Shown here piece after piece: positions 36,322 to 48,900 of a DNA stretch of 64,000 nucleotides (the first letter of the stretch is position 1; each line of letters begins with the position of its first letter). The notes below the pieces were generated by a model. The model did not search any database. It was not told the DNA's origin and saw only the letters and a program-made list of their open reading frames with translations. The translations under genes and the position numbers were made by a program. The stretch comes from Juglans regia (Eukaryota; Streptophyta; Magnoliopsida; Fagales; Juglandaceae), in assembly GCF_001411555.2 (NCBI RefSeq), contig NC_049901.1, forward strand, positions 11,232,681 through 11,296,680, given 5' to 3'.

Positions 36322-37845
36322 TCATCTCCTATACGGCTTCAAATGATAATTTTGGAATTCTGAACCGAATGTTATTGACTCTTCATCAAGTTTCTTCTTC
36401 AATCTTCTCCAAGTTCTCAACATATCAGATTGTATGAGGCCCTTGTAAAGTGTCTCAAAAGTAACCTTTCGAGGAAGAAACCCCCTCTCTATCATCTCCA
36501 CAAAAAACTGGCACGCCTCTCTCCATTTCTGTTTCTCACATAACCCATGAATCAACATCGTGTATGAATCCAAATCCGGTCCAACCCCACTCTCTCTCAT
36601 ATCATTCCATATGTCTTTTACAGTCCCCATGCGATTCAACTTTAAAAACATACCCACTAATATGTTATATGTGTGCATACTGGGCGTACACAAACCTTCC
36701 TCCTTCATCTTCTTATACAACTTTAAAGCACTATCAGCATCCTTTCTCCCCCTATACTCCTTAAAGAAACAATTATAAGTAGCTGCAGACAAGCTAACCC
36801 CATTCCTCACCATTTCCCCAATCAAGTCCTCCGCGTCCTCAAGCCTCCCACAAGAACAAAGACACTTGACCACCGAAGTATATGTTGCCACACTTGGACA
36901 AATCCCTTTCTCCTTCATCAACGCCAACTTATCAAGCGACAACTCAGGCTTGTGCGACCGACTATACACATGAAGCACGATTGAAAAACTAGTCACATCT
37001 GGTTCAATCCCTCTCTCCCTCATTTCATCAAATACCTTCTCCGCATTCCTTATTGTCCTCTCAAACCTTTCCTCCGGGTGCAAACTTGCCCGCCGACATA
37101 TCCCATTCAAAAACACATTGTACGTGACCACATTTGGCTCAATCCCTCTACCCATCATGTCCTTCAAAAACTTCTCGCCCATATCAATCCTACCAATTTT
37201 GCACCACCCATATATCAAAATGGTATACATCTTCGTATCCGGCAAAAACCCATGTTTCTTTTTGTTAAAAACCTCGGTTGCGACCTTAACAAACCCGTAC
37301 TTGCAAAGGGTATCCAACAGAAAACAAAAATCTTCATCACTTGTCTTAGTTTGAGTAAAACCTTCAATGTCATCGAAAGCACGAATGGCTTGGCGTGTAA
37401 GACCTGCGGATATTAGTCTACGGATTAAGATCAAGAACGTGGTGGGAGTGGGGGAGAGGTTGCTTTGATCCATTTCGATAATAAGTTGCCAGGCTAGGTC
37501 GAACTGGCGGACTTTGGCTACAAGGTCAATGAGGAGGTGGTAGGAGGTGGGGGTGAGAGTTTGGGAAGGAAGGGACTTAGAATAGTTGAAAAGGGCGAAG
37601 GCAATCTTGGATGAGTGTTTGAGGCGGAGGAGGGTTTGATGGAGGAGGTGAGGGGTAAGAGCGATGCCGTGGAGCTGCAGAGAAGACTCCATGGCATGAA
37701 AGGGGTTATAGTGGTGGAGAAGGATCTTCGAGATCGATTCGGCATCGTTCGAGGGCTCGAGGGTGGGGAGGTAGAGAGACGAGAATGGGCGAACTTGGAG
37801 TCGGAGGGAAAGGAAGCGAGTTTGAAGCATCATCCTTAACGCCAT
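36322..37845 (-). CDS. P-class pentatricopeptide repeat protein, probably mitochondrial
   Basis: A single uninterrupted minus-strand frame encodes 507 residues. The first ~25 residues (MALRMMLQTRFLSLRLQVRP, then FSSLY) are basic and lack acidic residues, as in a mitochondrial presequence. From about residue 100 onward there are some nine to ten degenerate 35-residue PPR motifs (for example MYTILIYGWCKIGRIDMGEK; GIEPNVVTYNVFLNGICRRA; HTYNILVGMFLKLNRMGTVK; DLDSYTMLIHGLCEKQKW). No E or DYW extension follows, so it is P-class. Family members bind organellar RNA to stabilise, splice or allow translation of transcripts; the target of this one cannot be read here. It resembles the At2g13420-type group, a tentative match. 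Lack of introns is normal for the family. Confidence 0.9.
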   Translation of the reverse strand: MALRMMLQTRFLSLRLQVRPFSSLYLPTLEPSNDAESISKILLHHYNPFHAMESSLQLHGIALTPHLLHQTLLRLKHSSKIAFALFNYSKSLPSQTLTPTSYHLLIDLVAKVRQFDLAWQLIIEMDQSNLSPTPTTFLILIRRLISAGLTRQAIRAFDDIEGFTQTKTSDEDFCFLLDTLCKYGFVKVATEVFNKKKHGFLPDTKMYTILIYGWCKIGRIDMGEKFLKDMMGRGIEPNVVTYNVFLNGICRRASLHPEERFERTIRNAEKVFDEMRERGIEPDVTSFSIVLHVYSRSHKPELSLDKLALMKEKGICPSVATYTSVVKCLCSCGRLEDAEDLIGEMVRNGVSLSAATYNCFFKEYRGRKDADSALKLYKKMKEEGLCTPSMHTYNILVGMFLKLNRMGTVKDIWNDMRESGVGPDLDSYTMLIHGLCEKQKWREACQFFVEMIERGFLPRKVTFETLYKGLIQSDMLRTWRRLKKKLDEESITFGSEFQNYHLKPYRR

Positions 37846-39340
37846 TGACGGCTGGTTTCTCTCTCACTCTCTCTATCTGACACATTCAGGGCAGGTTATG
37901 CAAACCATATTCTCGTTTCCAAACATCTTCGTATGATTAGAGCACTTCAATAGATTCTTCGACCTATAATTTAAAATGCATAATTAAAATTCATATTTTT
38001 TTTATTTTACATACTAACTTTAATAATATATTATATATCAGCTTATTTATTTTTTTTTATATTATTTAAATATTATACTTTTTAATCTATTTTATTCATT
38101 TTAAATATTTTCTCTAACTAACAATGATATTCTCATATATTTTGACATTTGTAATATCTCCTTATCTACAATATCATATAATTATGTCATATTTTAAATT
38201 AATATAAATTTATAAACTAAACCAAAATATAAATTAGTATTATTGATTTTACAAAATGAAATAAATAGTATCAGAAAATCTAAAGTCATTAACGATCAAA
38301 ATCATTTCATGCTTGGTCTGTTGGTCAGTCCGACATTTTAACAAGCATCTCTTATACGCAAGGGTCTACAGTCTAAATGTGAATAAAGAGAGTTAAGAAA
38401 TGGGAAACTCAGCATGGAAGGAAGAGAAATTAATGAAAAATGTTTACAATAGAATGCCCTCTACATCTAGAGAGATTTCCTGTAATAGAATATAAAAGTA
38501 TTTTTACAATAGAAGATGCACTTTTGAGAATATTTTTTTATATTTTGAAAAAAAAAAAATATTATAAAGGATCTATTTGGAGTACTCTTAGTGGTGTACA
38601 CAAAGTAAGTAGGGCTATAAAGACGTCCGGATAATAGATTTTTAAAAAATATATATATATTTAACATTTTCTTTTTCATATTTAGAAAGAGTGATGCTAT
38701 ACAATAGTCCCAAATTTAACACATCCCCCCACACCTGAAGTAAAGAAAACAATAGAAATTGTGGAAATCGTCTAAAGCAAAATTCCGACAAAAAGTAAAA
38801 ACCGTCTTCATAGACTCATATGAAACCCTAAGCCCCAAATTTAAAACCATCTTCATAAAATCACTGGCTTGTTAGAAACCTATTGCTGAAGAACTGAGAA
38901 GGAAGAATCGAGAATGTATAACACATCATTACCCTTTTTTTTTTTCCCCAAATGTCCATTGGCGCAAATTTTTTTGACTCTAGGGTTTTACATTTTGAAT
39001 TAAAGTGTTATTCTTGCAAGAGAAATGACGTCAAAAATTATTGTTGTATGGTATATGTCTCCTTGAATCGGAACTATTAAAATACAGTATTGAAGGTTGG
39101 CATATGAGTCACTTGATCATAAAGGACGAACAAAATAATTTCTTTTTGATTGGGTAATAAACATTAACTGGATTAAGGGGAAAATCCATTTTTCTTTCGT
39201 CTTATCTCTCATGTATGCTTTTACTTTATAGCTGGCTCTCTTCGACAAACTTTCTTTCAATATGCTTTTAGCCTGTTTGGCTTCTGGATATTATATAAGA
39301 GCAACTTATGCTCCTTGATAAGCTAAGCTTCATTTCTTTC

Positions 39341-39512
39341 GAGTAATGTTACATACAGTTGTGGAATGCGCAAACGCCGTGCAGTCGCTTTGAAAAAAAG
39401 TGAGGTACACTATTAAAAATTTAATTTCTTTTCATGTGAATCCTATATTTATTCATTTTTTTTAAAGCGACTGCACGACACTTGCACACTCACGACTGCA
39501 AATATCATTTCT
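39341..39512. mobile_element. MITE, family A
   Basis: It begins GAGTAATGTTACATACAGTT and ends CACGACTGCAAATATCATTT. The arms GCCGTGCAGTCGCTTTGAAA and TTTAAAGCGACTGCACGACA are near-perfect inverses. This is the best preserved of the three family A copies. Confidence 0.78.
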
Positions 39513-40624
39513 CTTTCTTTATTCATGGTATTCACTGCCACCCTAGCTTCTATTTTTGCCGAAACGTGAATGAGAAAGAGACTAATGACGTGAAAGAGAA
39601 GAGGGAAGGGGGAGAACGAGATGGGAGCAAAATGTGTAAAGGAGAAGGAGAAGGAGACGAGGGGAAAGGGGGAAAAGAGCACGGACGTATGGAAATCGAT
39701 AAAAAAAACAAAAAACAAAACAACGAGAAGAAGAAGCATACTCAGATAAAGTTACGGCAAATCCAATTCTCGTTCTCCTAAATCCATACTTTCTCCCAGT
39801 TCATTTCGCAAATCACTTTCTTCTACTTCCAATTTGCTTATTACTTAATCTTTAGATCTCTCCCAGTTCACAAACCCGATTTCAATTCTTCCAAACCCAA
39901 TTCGTAACTTCCTCCCAAGTTCCAGTTCACAAATTTCCAAATACCTCGAACAATTTGCAAACCCTTATACTTTTTTCTAGCTTTAGTTCTAGTGCTAACT
40001 GATACATTCAAGATTTTGTGGATGGCTGAAGATAAACCACCATTGTGTAATGTTATGGAATCTAACTTCTAATTTAATCCATAAAAAATTAGCTAAACAA
40101 ATTATAAATACGAGTATGAATTGAAAAATACAAAAAAATATTTACAAAAAAATTTGTTTCTTTTGCTAGGAACGCAATTGCAGATTTCATAAATAAAATC
40201 TTCAAAAGCCATCAAAGTCAAACTTTGCAAATACAGGAAAACACACTTGTGGGACTGGTGTAGAGTGGGTTGAGCAAGTTGAGAAGAGTGAGAAAGCTGA
40301 GAAGGAGAGAGAGTTCCAACTCAGTAGCATTGTTGATGACGATTCTCAAAGGGTTTGTGGGGTTCAACCCACCCTTGACAAGTGAAAATCTCAATATTAT
40401 TGCTCCCACCTAATCTGAGATGAAGAGGGAGAAAGAGAGGTTGAAGAAGAAGAGGGGATGGGCTCTGTTTATGAAATGTTGTCGTTTTATTAAAGTGACG
40501 TAAGCTACGATTACATCACGATTGCACATGGCGCTTGCCTTTAGCCTTTTTCTTAAACATAAGAGTAAAAAAAGAAAATTACATGTGCTTTAAGGGGTGT
40601 GTGAAATGTGAGGCTTATATCATT

Positions 40625-40853
40625 GGATTTAAATAGACAGTTCAGATGAGATGAGATGAGATGAGATGTTTTGAATAGTAGTTAAATAAAATATTGTTAG
40701 ATATAATTTTTTAGTATTATTTTTATTTTAAGATTTGAAAAAGATGAATTGTTTATTATATTTTTGTATGAAAATTTAGAAAAGTTATAATGATGAGATG
40801 AGATGAGATGAAATAAGGAGGTTTGTGTATCCAAACATAGCCTTAGAATTATT
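40625..40853. mobile_element. TIR element, family C (short copy)
   Basis: A GATGAGATGAGATGAGATGA tract lies at the left, ATGATGAGATGAGATGAGAT at the right, and TATCCAAACATAGCC marks the right end. The left TIR is decayed. Confidence 0.62.
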
Positions 40854-41143
40854 GATTTAGAAATACAAGAATAAGACAATAAAAAAGTTATATCCCCTCC
40901 TAAGTTATTTTACAAATATTTGGTAAAAATATAATCTTCAGCATTTGATTTCGATAATCAAATACGTCGTGTACATGTGAAGTAAAAGTTGGCAATGAAC
41001 ATGAGAGGTTTGTGAAACTATTTTGTAAGAATGTTCTCATTTTTTTTTTCTTTTTATTTTTTCCTTCCATTTCTTGCTTTAAGCAGCTTAGTACAAAGTA
41101 TATATTTTTCGACATAAAGTGATTTTTTAAATAGAAATAATTT

Positions 41144-41505
41144 AGCTACAAAAAGATCTTAAGAAAACAAATTTATAAATTGACGCAGTTTGAAATAGTA
41201 TATTAAATTGTAAAGCTATTTTTATTGTAAAGTAAATTTAGGTTGAGTTTGGATGTTGAAGTGAGTTGAGTTGAGTTGAGTTGAGATGATAAAATATTGT
41301 TAGAATATTATTTTTTAATATTATTATTATTTTAGAATTTGAAAAAGTTGAATTATTTATTATATTTTATGTTGGAATTTGAAAAAATTGTAATGATGAA
41401 TTGAGATAGGTTGATGATCCAAACGAAGCCTTAATGTATCATATGAAGTCATGATCACAATTTGTGAGTTTATTTTTATGAGATCTCTTTATAACCATAA
41501 CACTT
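41144..41505. mobile_element. MITE, family D, interrupted by a family C element
   Basis: The left half (AAATTTATAAATTGACGCAG; TTTTTATTGTAAAGTAAATT) and right half (ATGAAGTCATGATCACAATT; GTGAGTTTATTTTTATGAGA) form one family D element once the family C insertion at 41241-41431 is removed. Confidence 0.6.
41241..41431. mobile_element. TIR element, family C, nested in a family D MITE
   Basis: Ends GGTTGAGTTTGGATG and GATCCAAACGAAGCC, with a run of TTGAG repeats just inside the left end and the family's TAAAATATTGTTAGAATATT core. Confidence 0.68.
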
Positions 41506-42618
41506 TTTTTTTAATATTTTCATAATAATTATTAGTGTTTGGTAGGGCACATGTAAATTGCAGATCAGCCTCAAAAGAGGAAAAAGGAGATAAACCCAAA
41601 AAGTGGGAGCTAGGGAGTTTTAAGAAAAACAATGGAGATCAGAAGGAGATCGAGGATAAAGAAAAGAAATGGCTTAGGTTTTCAAGAGTGTGGAGAGGAT
41701 AGAGAGCAAAAGAAATCATACATTACAAATGATATTGTTGTAATTGATCTATATTTTCTTGCTATGATCAGTCATAGTACTGATACAGTATATAGACTTT
41801 ATTTGAATTCCTCAATGCTTACAAGACTTTATTGTTAATAATATGAGGTTTTCTATTTATAAATAAATCTAAAAATGATATTATATATTACCATACTTTC
41901 ACAAATTGATCACGTAACGACCTATGCATGGCACACGGTACAGATGGTACCAAAATCGTCAGTCCCAGTACTGGACACAATTTAATTTGGGGCAGCAAAT
42001 GTAGACAAATTGTGACATTGATCGAGGGTCGTAATAGAGGAAATGAATTAAGAGAAATGATTTGTATATATAGTTTCAAGTTGGGCATGTCTCACCTAAT
42101 TTCTTTTAAGAAAAATGAATTTTTTCACGTCAATTTTTGCACATTACTCTAAGGCTATTTAATTTGCATTAATACTCTACTTTACAATAATTAAGGAACG
42201 TACCATAATATTACACTCACACCAAAAACATACTAATTCTATCATGTGATAATTTTTAGAGTATTATAGATAAGTCTGTGAGCACAAGCATGCATGCATA
42301 TTTTGACGTGTGATTATTCTTTGATCAAGAAACATTCTACTGATCAATTTTGTCCGGCCTATATCATACACCACACATTATTTTTTTTTTCCTTATCAAA
42401 TATGTGGTGTATGGATGATGAGTAGAAAAATTCATTTAATTTAGTAAGAATTAAGAGAGAGAGAGAGAGAGAGAGAAAGAAGTGGCTTAATTTCTAGTGA
42501 GAAAATACATCAAATAATTAGTACGGCCGGCCCCATGCATGCAAGGGAAATCCTTCTTGCAAATTACAATCCAATTAATCTGATAAGAGAAAGCTTATAT
42601 ATCCACCGATTACTTCAA

Positions 42619-43051
42619 CTAAGATACCAATGATAAGGCCAATGGTGCCATGATCTCACTCTCATGCAAATTGTTGCTTGGAAAAGCAGCTTGATGATGA
42701 ACTACTAATTTACTTCCCAACCTTCCCAGTACAGGAAGCTTGAGCAGCCACAATTTTTTGACCTCCATCAGATATATTACGGCCTCCCCCTCCAGTTTCT
42801 GTGCCAAAGTGGGAGCTAACCCTAAATCCACATGAGCAGGAAATGGCTCGATATAAGAAGTTGAGGAACCAAAACAACCAAGGAAGGAAAACCAGTGTCA
42901 CCCCAGCAATTGGAAGCAAAGAGGTGTATTGAGATTTGGGCAGGACCATGTACACAATAAGGCAGCCACCTCCGGCGACTATAGAGATGAATAAAACTGA
43001 GCAGACGAGCCATATGAATGCACTTTTGGTACCTGAATCGGTTGCAGACAT
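42619..43051 (-). CDS. Small protein with two membrane segments, copy 1, frame altered near its C-terminus
   Basis: The main frame (43051 to stop at 42710) gives 113 residues starting MSATDSGTKSAFIWLVCSVL. Two hydrophobic segments lie at about residues 10-35 and 45-70 (the second includes LVFLPWLFWFLNFLYR), followed by SCSCGFR and a glycine-rich tail. I do not recognise a named family. A paralogue lies 1.0 kb away on the same strand. After 42710 another frame carries LHESEIMAPLALSLVS (to 42619), clearly matching the paralogue's tail HESEMPLTLSMAS, so an indel or a larger deletion has thrown the original tail out of frame. It could be functional as a shortened protein or decaying. Confidence 0.6.
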
Positions 43052-43975
43052 CTGGATGCAGATCTGGCTGAGATAAAAGATTAAAACTTCGTGAAAGCTT
43101 GGATTGAGGTTAGTGTGTTTGTCTCCTGATGTCTCTGTAGTTGTGGGGAGTGGGTTGCACGTCCGGCTCTTCGACTCAATGTAGAAGGATTCTTTAAAGT
43201 ACTGTACAATATAATATTGATCGTGATGGCCTTGAAATTTTGCATCTATTCTTGTATCAATGGAGGCAACGACAATTATTTAGTAACTGCTGAAAATGAA
43301 CTGGCACATGACTCTGCATGTCTATGTGGTTGTATGGATTGAACATTATCTGATAGCACGCACTAGCACACTTGTAATTAATCAGGACAACTCTCTTTTT
43401 AGCCATAATCTTGGGTGACAAAGAAACACCCTGATCAGAGATTTCAGTTTGCCAAGAAGAATTAAACATTGTACGTGATCCAATTCGATTTGACAAAGAA
43501 ATAGTATCCAATTCGATCCTCTGTGACGAACATGCATACCCGTGAAAATGAATTTAGGAATTCTACTTTCTCCAATCACAAGAGAACCCAATTTCCCGGC
43601 CATGAGTATATAAGAAAGATTGGTCATGAGAATTGATGAGTCAGGGCTTAAATTTGCCGTCCACTTTTACCAGTACCATGACAATGTGGATTTGGTACGT
43701 ATTTGCTTGTAGTTTCAAGATCGATGCTGCAGGACACACGCACGGGGTCGCAAAAGCTGCAGTATCCGTCTGTAATCTGTGTGACCATGAAGACCGTATG
43801 TGTAGGTGTAGGTACACTCGAACTTATATTGTATCAAGAAACGGAATATTGGCTTCGAAGGTGAAAACTTCATGTTGACTGTTCATGAGGCCGGGAACTT
43901 CGTCTTTCAGATCATAAGCACATGATCCGAGGCAACCGTACGTGCTTGCATGAAGGTAGACCGGCATATTGCTTA

Positions 43976-43977
<2 letters not shown>

Positions 43978-44018
<41 letters not shown>
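43978..44018. repeat. (AT)n microsatellite
   Basis: About 20 uninterrupted AT units, 3' of copy 2 of the two-segment membrane protein gene. Confidence 0.92.
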
Positions 44019-44021
<3 letters not shown>

Positions 44022-44026
44022 ATCGA

Positions 44027-44586
44027 TCAAGATGCCATTGATAAGGTTAATGGCATTTCGCTCTCATGTGAATCCACGGACGAGTCGTTGCTAGAATGGC
44101 TTGAAGATGAGTTACTTTTCTTCTGCTTCTTCTTCCCTTGTGAGCTGCCATGATCATCTTGCTTTTCCAATCCTAGGATTGCTTCGAATTGTGCCCGCCT
44201 TCTTGCATCACTTTCTGGAGACCTCACTGGTGGCCGCTCTACAGCTCTAGCCTCTATGGCCATATTATTATCCGCTGCATTCGCAACAATGGGACCACCA
44301 GCACCACCTCCTCCTGCTCCTCTTCCTCCTCCTCCATTGCGATCAATGCCAACGTCTCTAAATCCACAGGACGGAGAGACGACTCGATAAAAGCATGTGA
44401 GCATCCAGAACAACCAAGGAAGGCAAACGAATGCCACCCCAGCAAAGGGAAGCCAGGAAGCGTAAGGTGAATGAGGTTGCATTACATATAATGTAAGGCA
44501 GCCGCCTCTAGCAGCTATAGAGATAAATAAAACGCAAGTGATTAGCCATATGAACGTGCTTCCGGCCCTGGATCGGGTTCAGGCAT
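44027..44586 (-). pseudogene. Small protein with two membrane segments, copy 2, frameshift just after the start
   Basis: Alignment by eye with copy 1 puts the start at 44586-44584, but the frame beginning there stops after about 14 codons. The homologous segment (STFIWLITCVLFISI) is in another frame, because the first 36 bases of copy 1 correspond to only 35 here. From there the body runs open to 44027: the second membrane segment (VAFVCLPWLFWMLTCFYR), SPSCGFRDVG, a glycine/alanine run, a basic RRRAQFEAILGLEKQDD segment and a serine-rich tail ending LTLSMAS. A downstream methionine at 44482 could start a shorter protein with only the second segment. Pseudogene, sequencing error or alternative start remain possible. 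Confidence 0.55.
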
Positions 44587-45907
44587 TTGTGTCACACCGA
44601 GATATATAGGAGGGCGCTTTAACTACCTGGAATATTTATAAGATCAAATTCCTCTTTTTCATCCTCCATATTTCGTTTCGCTTGGATTAATCGTTTGTAC
44701 GAGAAGAAGATTGGTTCAAGGTTAGAACAGAAGGGTCTTTGAGAATTGAGCTGGTATGTGAAGATCAGATTTTCAGATGGTGGACGTATTCAAAAGTTTG
44801 TTCACGTAAAATATGGCTTTGGTACGAAACAAACCTATGCACAGAATGGTGAGAGATCAGAGAGAGAGTTAATTCAGATTGGTGGTTGATGTCTAAATTG
44901 TTGTGCTGCAAGTCATGCAAAAGCATTACATGACATGGATCAGCGTATCCTTAAAATTAATTATCTTGTAAATTCTTGCAATACGCAGATCAGCATTGCA
45001 CATCACGAGTTGATCTAGACATCTGCGGACTATATATATATGAGGAGGTCACATTCTTAAAACCTAACCATGTGAATCTTTTGCAATGTATGCATGGGAA
45101 TGAAATATACATCTCACATGACTTTGATGTGTGCTATGTTTTGCCCTGCAAACTATCCAAAATTGATACATTATTTACTCAAAGTACCAAAAAGTTACAA
45201 TCCACGCCTTCCTTCCATTAAGATCCAACCACCCAATTGCCATTTCATCTATATCATTCATCTATGAGATGTCAGAATTAGACGAGTGTTACTAGCAGTT
45301 TTTCTAGTTTGAAGTACAATGTTGCAGTTTTAAAAATTATGAGTAATGCTAGACACAAATTTAGGACGTGCAAGTCTTCTGCAAACATTTCAAAAAAATA
45401 AAATAAAATAAAATCCACCATAAAAAAAGGAGTTATAGTGCAAGATTTAATGCTTTATAAATCTGAAATGAAAAAAAAAAAAAAAAAACATTGGGAAGCC
45501 AGCCAATACATAAATGATAAAACAACTATTTAACAAAGGAGTGATCGCAATATTCTGGTACAATCACCTGCCGACTTTAAGCATGTATATATAGTACATT
45601 TACTAATTACAAAGCGATCTTTGTACTAATTACTAAGCATACAAGATCTATTTGCTGATATGAAAGCAAAAGTTTGGAGTAATGCACTCGACTTTCAAAA
45701 GTGACTTTGAACTACCCTTCAGTTTTGTTGCTGCAAAATTTGTGTCAAAGATGAACAAAATTCCTCAAAGTGTGGACGGCTAAAGCACATTAGATGAATT
45801 TCATACTATCTTACTGCTGAACGGCCGTCTTTAGGAAATTGCCCTTATGGTTTCAACTCAATTTGGAATCTGATGTGCAGATACCGTTAGTAGCAAGTAG
45901 GGATATC
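44587..45907. other. Intergenic region between the membrane-protein pair and MnmG
   Basis: It should contain the promoter of copy 2 (reading left) and the MnmG 3' UTR (right). No gene is seen. A GAGTAATGCTAGACAC segment near 45342 may be half of a family A MITE; A-rich runs lie near 45471-45488. Confidence 0.55.
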
Positions 45908-48900
45908 TCAAGAGATGATTGTCTCGGTCAAAGGAACTTCAGGCAAATGTCGATCTGTGTCTATGCGGACAGAAGTCAATATCCGTAGTCTCTGTTGTTC
46001 GTGAACTTTCCTTCGATTGGCCTCGAGAATAATGAGGAGGGCAGTAATGTCAGCAGGGCTCACCCCACCAACTCTGCTTGCTTGACCAACGGTTTGTGGC
46101 CTGATCTGAAAGCAGGAAAAACCAATGAAAATAAAACAGAAATATATTCTAACAGAATCCTTTAAAATTATGTGGACTGATATTGTGGCTCACTAGTTCA
46201 AACACATGCATCTTCTAGTAACTAGCACATTAACAATCCAATACTTCCTCGGTATCAGAGTACTCCCAATAAGAACAGTTAACAATTTTTTTCCTCTCTC
46301 CCTCTCAAAAAAAATCTTCGGCAGGTCTTTATTAAATGGATATGTTCATGCACCTGAACTCTCATGCATGTGCATCTTCAACAGTCTCCCTAATCTGAAA
46401 ATTCGTTTTTCCCAAAAACACCAATGTACCCTCAATAGTTCCAAAATTTTGTGTCCAAAGACAATTCTTGTTTTTTTGCCAGGGATTATTTTTGGAGGCT
46501 TGGGAGGCGGGGCGGAACCACTACAGATTCAATTAGGAGTATACAAATTATGCAAAGATCACTTATGCTCACAATTGTTTTTCTGAAACAAATAACCACA
46601 CACCTTGGAGAGTTTCTCACGTGCTTCAATAGACAAAGTTGTCATTGCATAATAATCCAAGTCCTCTGGAAGTTGTCTATGTTGTTGATGGACCATCTAC
46701 AAAATGAAAAAGGAAAATATGGCATAATGAATTAGCACACCAGTAAAATTCCCATCATTCAATGCAATGATGAAGGGACAGAGGAGATCTCAAATCCCTT
46801 ATAATGAAGCTCCAATATCTCTTTACTTTATTATATCATATTTATAGTTTTCTTTTCTTTTCTTTTCTTCTTCTTCTTCTTCTTCTTTCTTTCTTTTTTT
46901 TTTTTTTGCGGCGTAGAGACATCCGTAATGGAATGCCCTTCGCCATAGGTGATACAGGAAAGACCGATAGTCGGTGTTACACCCTTGGTCAGTGTTCTCC
47001 CTGAAGAATCTATGGCTCCCTCATCAGAGTTGAAGGAAAATGGTGTAACGCCGAGGTCTGAAGGAGATGTAGGGTCCGTCGAAGTTGCATAAAGGGTCAC
47101 CGGAGGTGAAGGAAATTGATGTACTGTCGAGACTTGCTGCCAACCCAGAACCTCCCTCTAATGGTGACCATGACCTCCATCATTGGAGAGAACCAATGAA
47201 GTTTGTAACATATTGTCTTACCAACCAATAATTAGTTATTCGGACAGACTATTGATATTAGCATCACACTGATAAATGTGCATAACACAAAAGTAATCTG
47301 AAATTGTATTTATCTGGTTTCATTCTTTCATGTTCCTTGTAACATGCGCACAAGGTCAGTCCTGTATAAGATGTGTTACCCCCGTATTGTGACTTGTCAC
47401 AACAGGAAGCAAGTCAAACTCAATATTTAAATAAACTTGGCCCCTCTTCGATTTTATTTTTATTTTTTTGTTCCACTAATTCAATGCCCAGAAAAATGAA
47501 GATGAAAAAGTTATTCAAGATGGGGAATAAAATGAGGTGAGTTGGTTCTGGATTTTTTACGAAAACCAAACCACAGATTCATTACTCACCTGTTGAAGTT
47601 GGTTTCGCTGGCGTGCAATGAAGCCTTCATACTTGATATCAATTTCAACACATTCTTTCTCCACTCTAGATAAGACTTCATTCCCAAAACCATGCTTATC
47701 AAGAACTTTATAAAGTATGTGTGGTTTCTTGAGAAGACTCTCAAGCGTTGAAGAGTCCTTTACAGGCTGGCCAGACAGGCTAGTAACATCAGCAGCCAGA
47801 TCTCCTCCTGAGGTTAAAATAGAGAACAACAAAACCAAGTTCAGTTCACAAATTAAATCCCTACAGTCAACAGGCCACCTAAACAAGTTGGTCAATATAA
47901 TGTTCATTACGGGTCAAGCTCAAAGGCTCAAATTTAATGCAATATATATATATATAGTTTAATATATGAGTCGTGTTCAAATGTTTGGTATTATGCTAAC
48001 TGCAAGTACAACGAGTAGCCAAATGTTTGGTATTCCCATTTAAGATATTCTTGGATCAATAGTTCAATACCCTGGAACACCCGAGCAGTTGTTAATGAAC
48101 AAATGAAAGCTTGAAGTCTGCTCCCCCTGCTGTGTTGGTCATTTGTTTTGAGAAAGTCTTGAGAGCAGAGAAAGAATGCTAAGACGATTCTCTATTAACA
48201 TTTTATTGGAACCAATAAGAGGAGCTTTTGAATAAGCATAAAAATGTCATAACAAACAATTCCATTTTCTGAATACATATCATTATTACAACATATAATT
48301 TGGAAGGATGGAACTGCCTTTTTATTCAGCCACATCATTTACTCCCCGTTATATTACATGAAAATTGATAGTATATGTAATAAAGTTAAAAGTTATTAAA
48401 TGAAAATTATAATATCGTATTAAGTTAGTTATTTTCATTCAAGGCTAATCTTTTAATTTTCCTAATACATCTTTTTGATTTCTCAAGTCATGTTTTTCTT
48501 AGTTTTGTAACCAAAGGATTCATTAAAGGGTGAGACTTGAGCTGTGCCACCTATGCTGGAATGACAACAAAGACATCAGGAGTTTAAAGGAGGATAGTAA
48601 TACCCCAAATTGAGCATATGAATGTGGTAAATGGGATCCCACACTGACTAGTCGTTTGGAGTATAAGCTCAAATATAACTTAAGCTTCTCTTGGATCATT
48701 ACATGAAGAGAATATGGAAAAGAAAAATGAAATGAAGAAAGTGAATTTTGGTGTCTTTTTCATTCATATTACCCAATTCTCCATCCATTTCTCACCATTT
48801 TGGTATAGCATCTTGGTGAGACCAAAGGGAAGGAACATGAGTTAAGTTATCCATGTTTCTTTCCTTTTATCTTCATTGTTACAAACAAAGGTATATAAAA

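Larger units (their letters stand above)
37846..42600. other. Intergenic region with MITEs
   Basis: The left end is the probable PPR promoter and leader (CT repeats at 37859-37880). The rest is AT-rich, with a GA-rich block at 39590-39730 and no convincing gene. Family A, C and D elements are listed separately. A (GA)n run lies at 42456-42475. Confidence 0.6.

Noticed and set aside
39449..39781. Overlapping frames on both strands in a GA/CT-rich block
   Set aside because: They reflect purine-rich low-complexity sequence next to a MITE.
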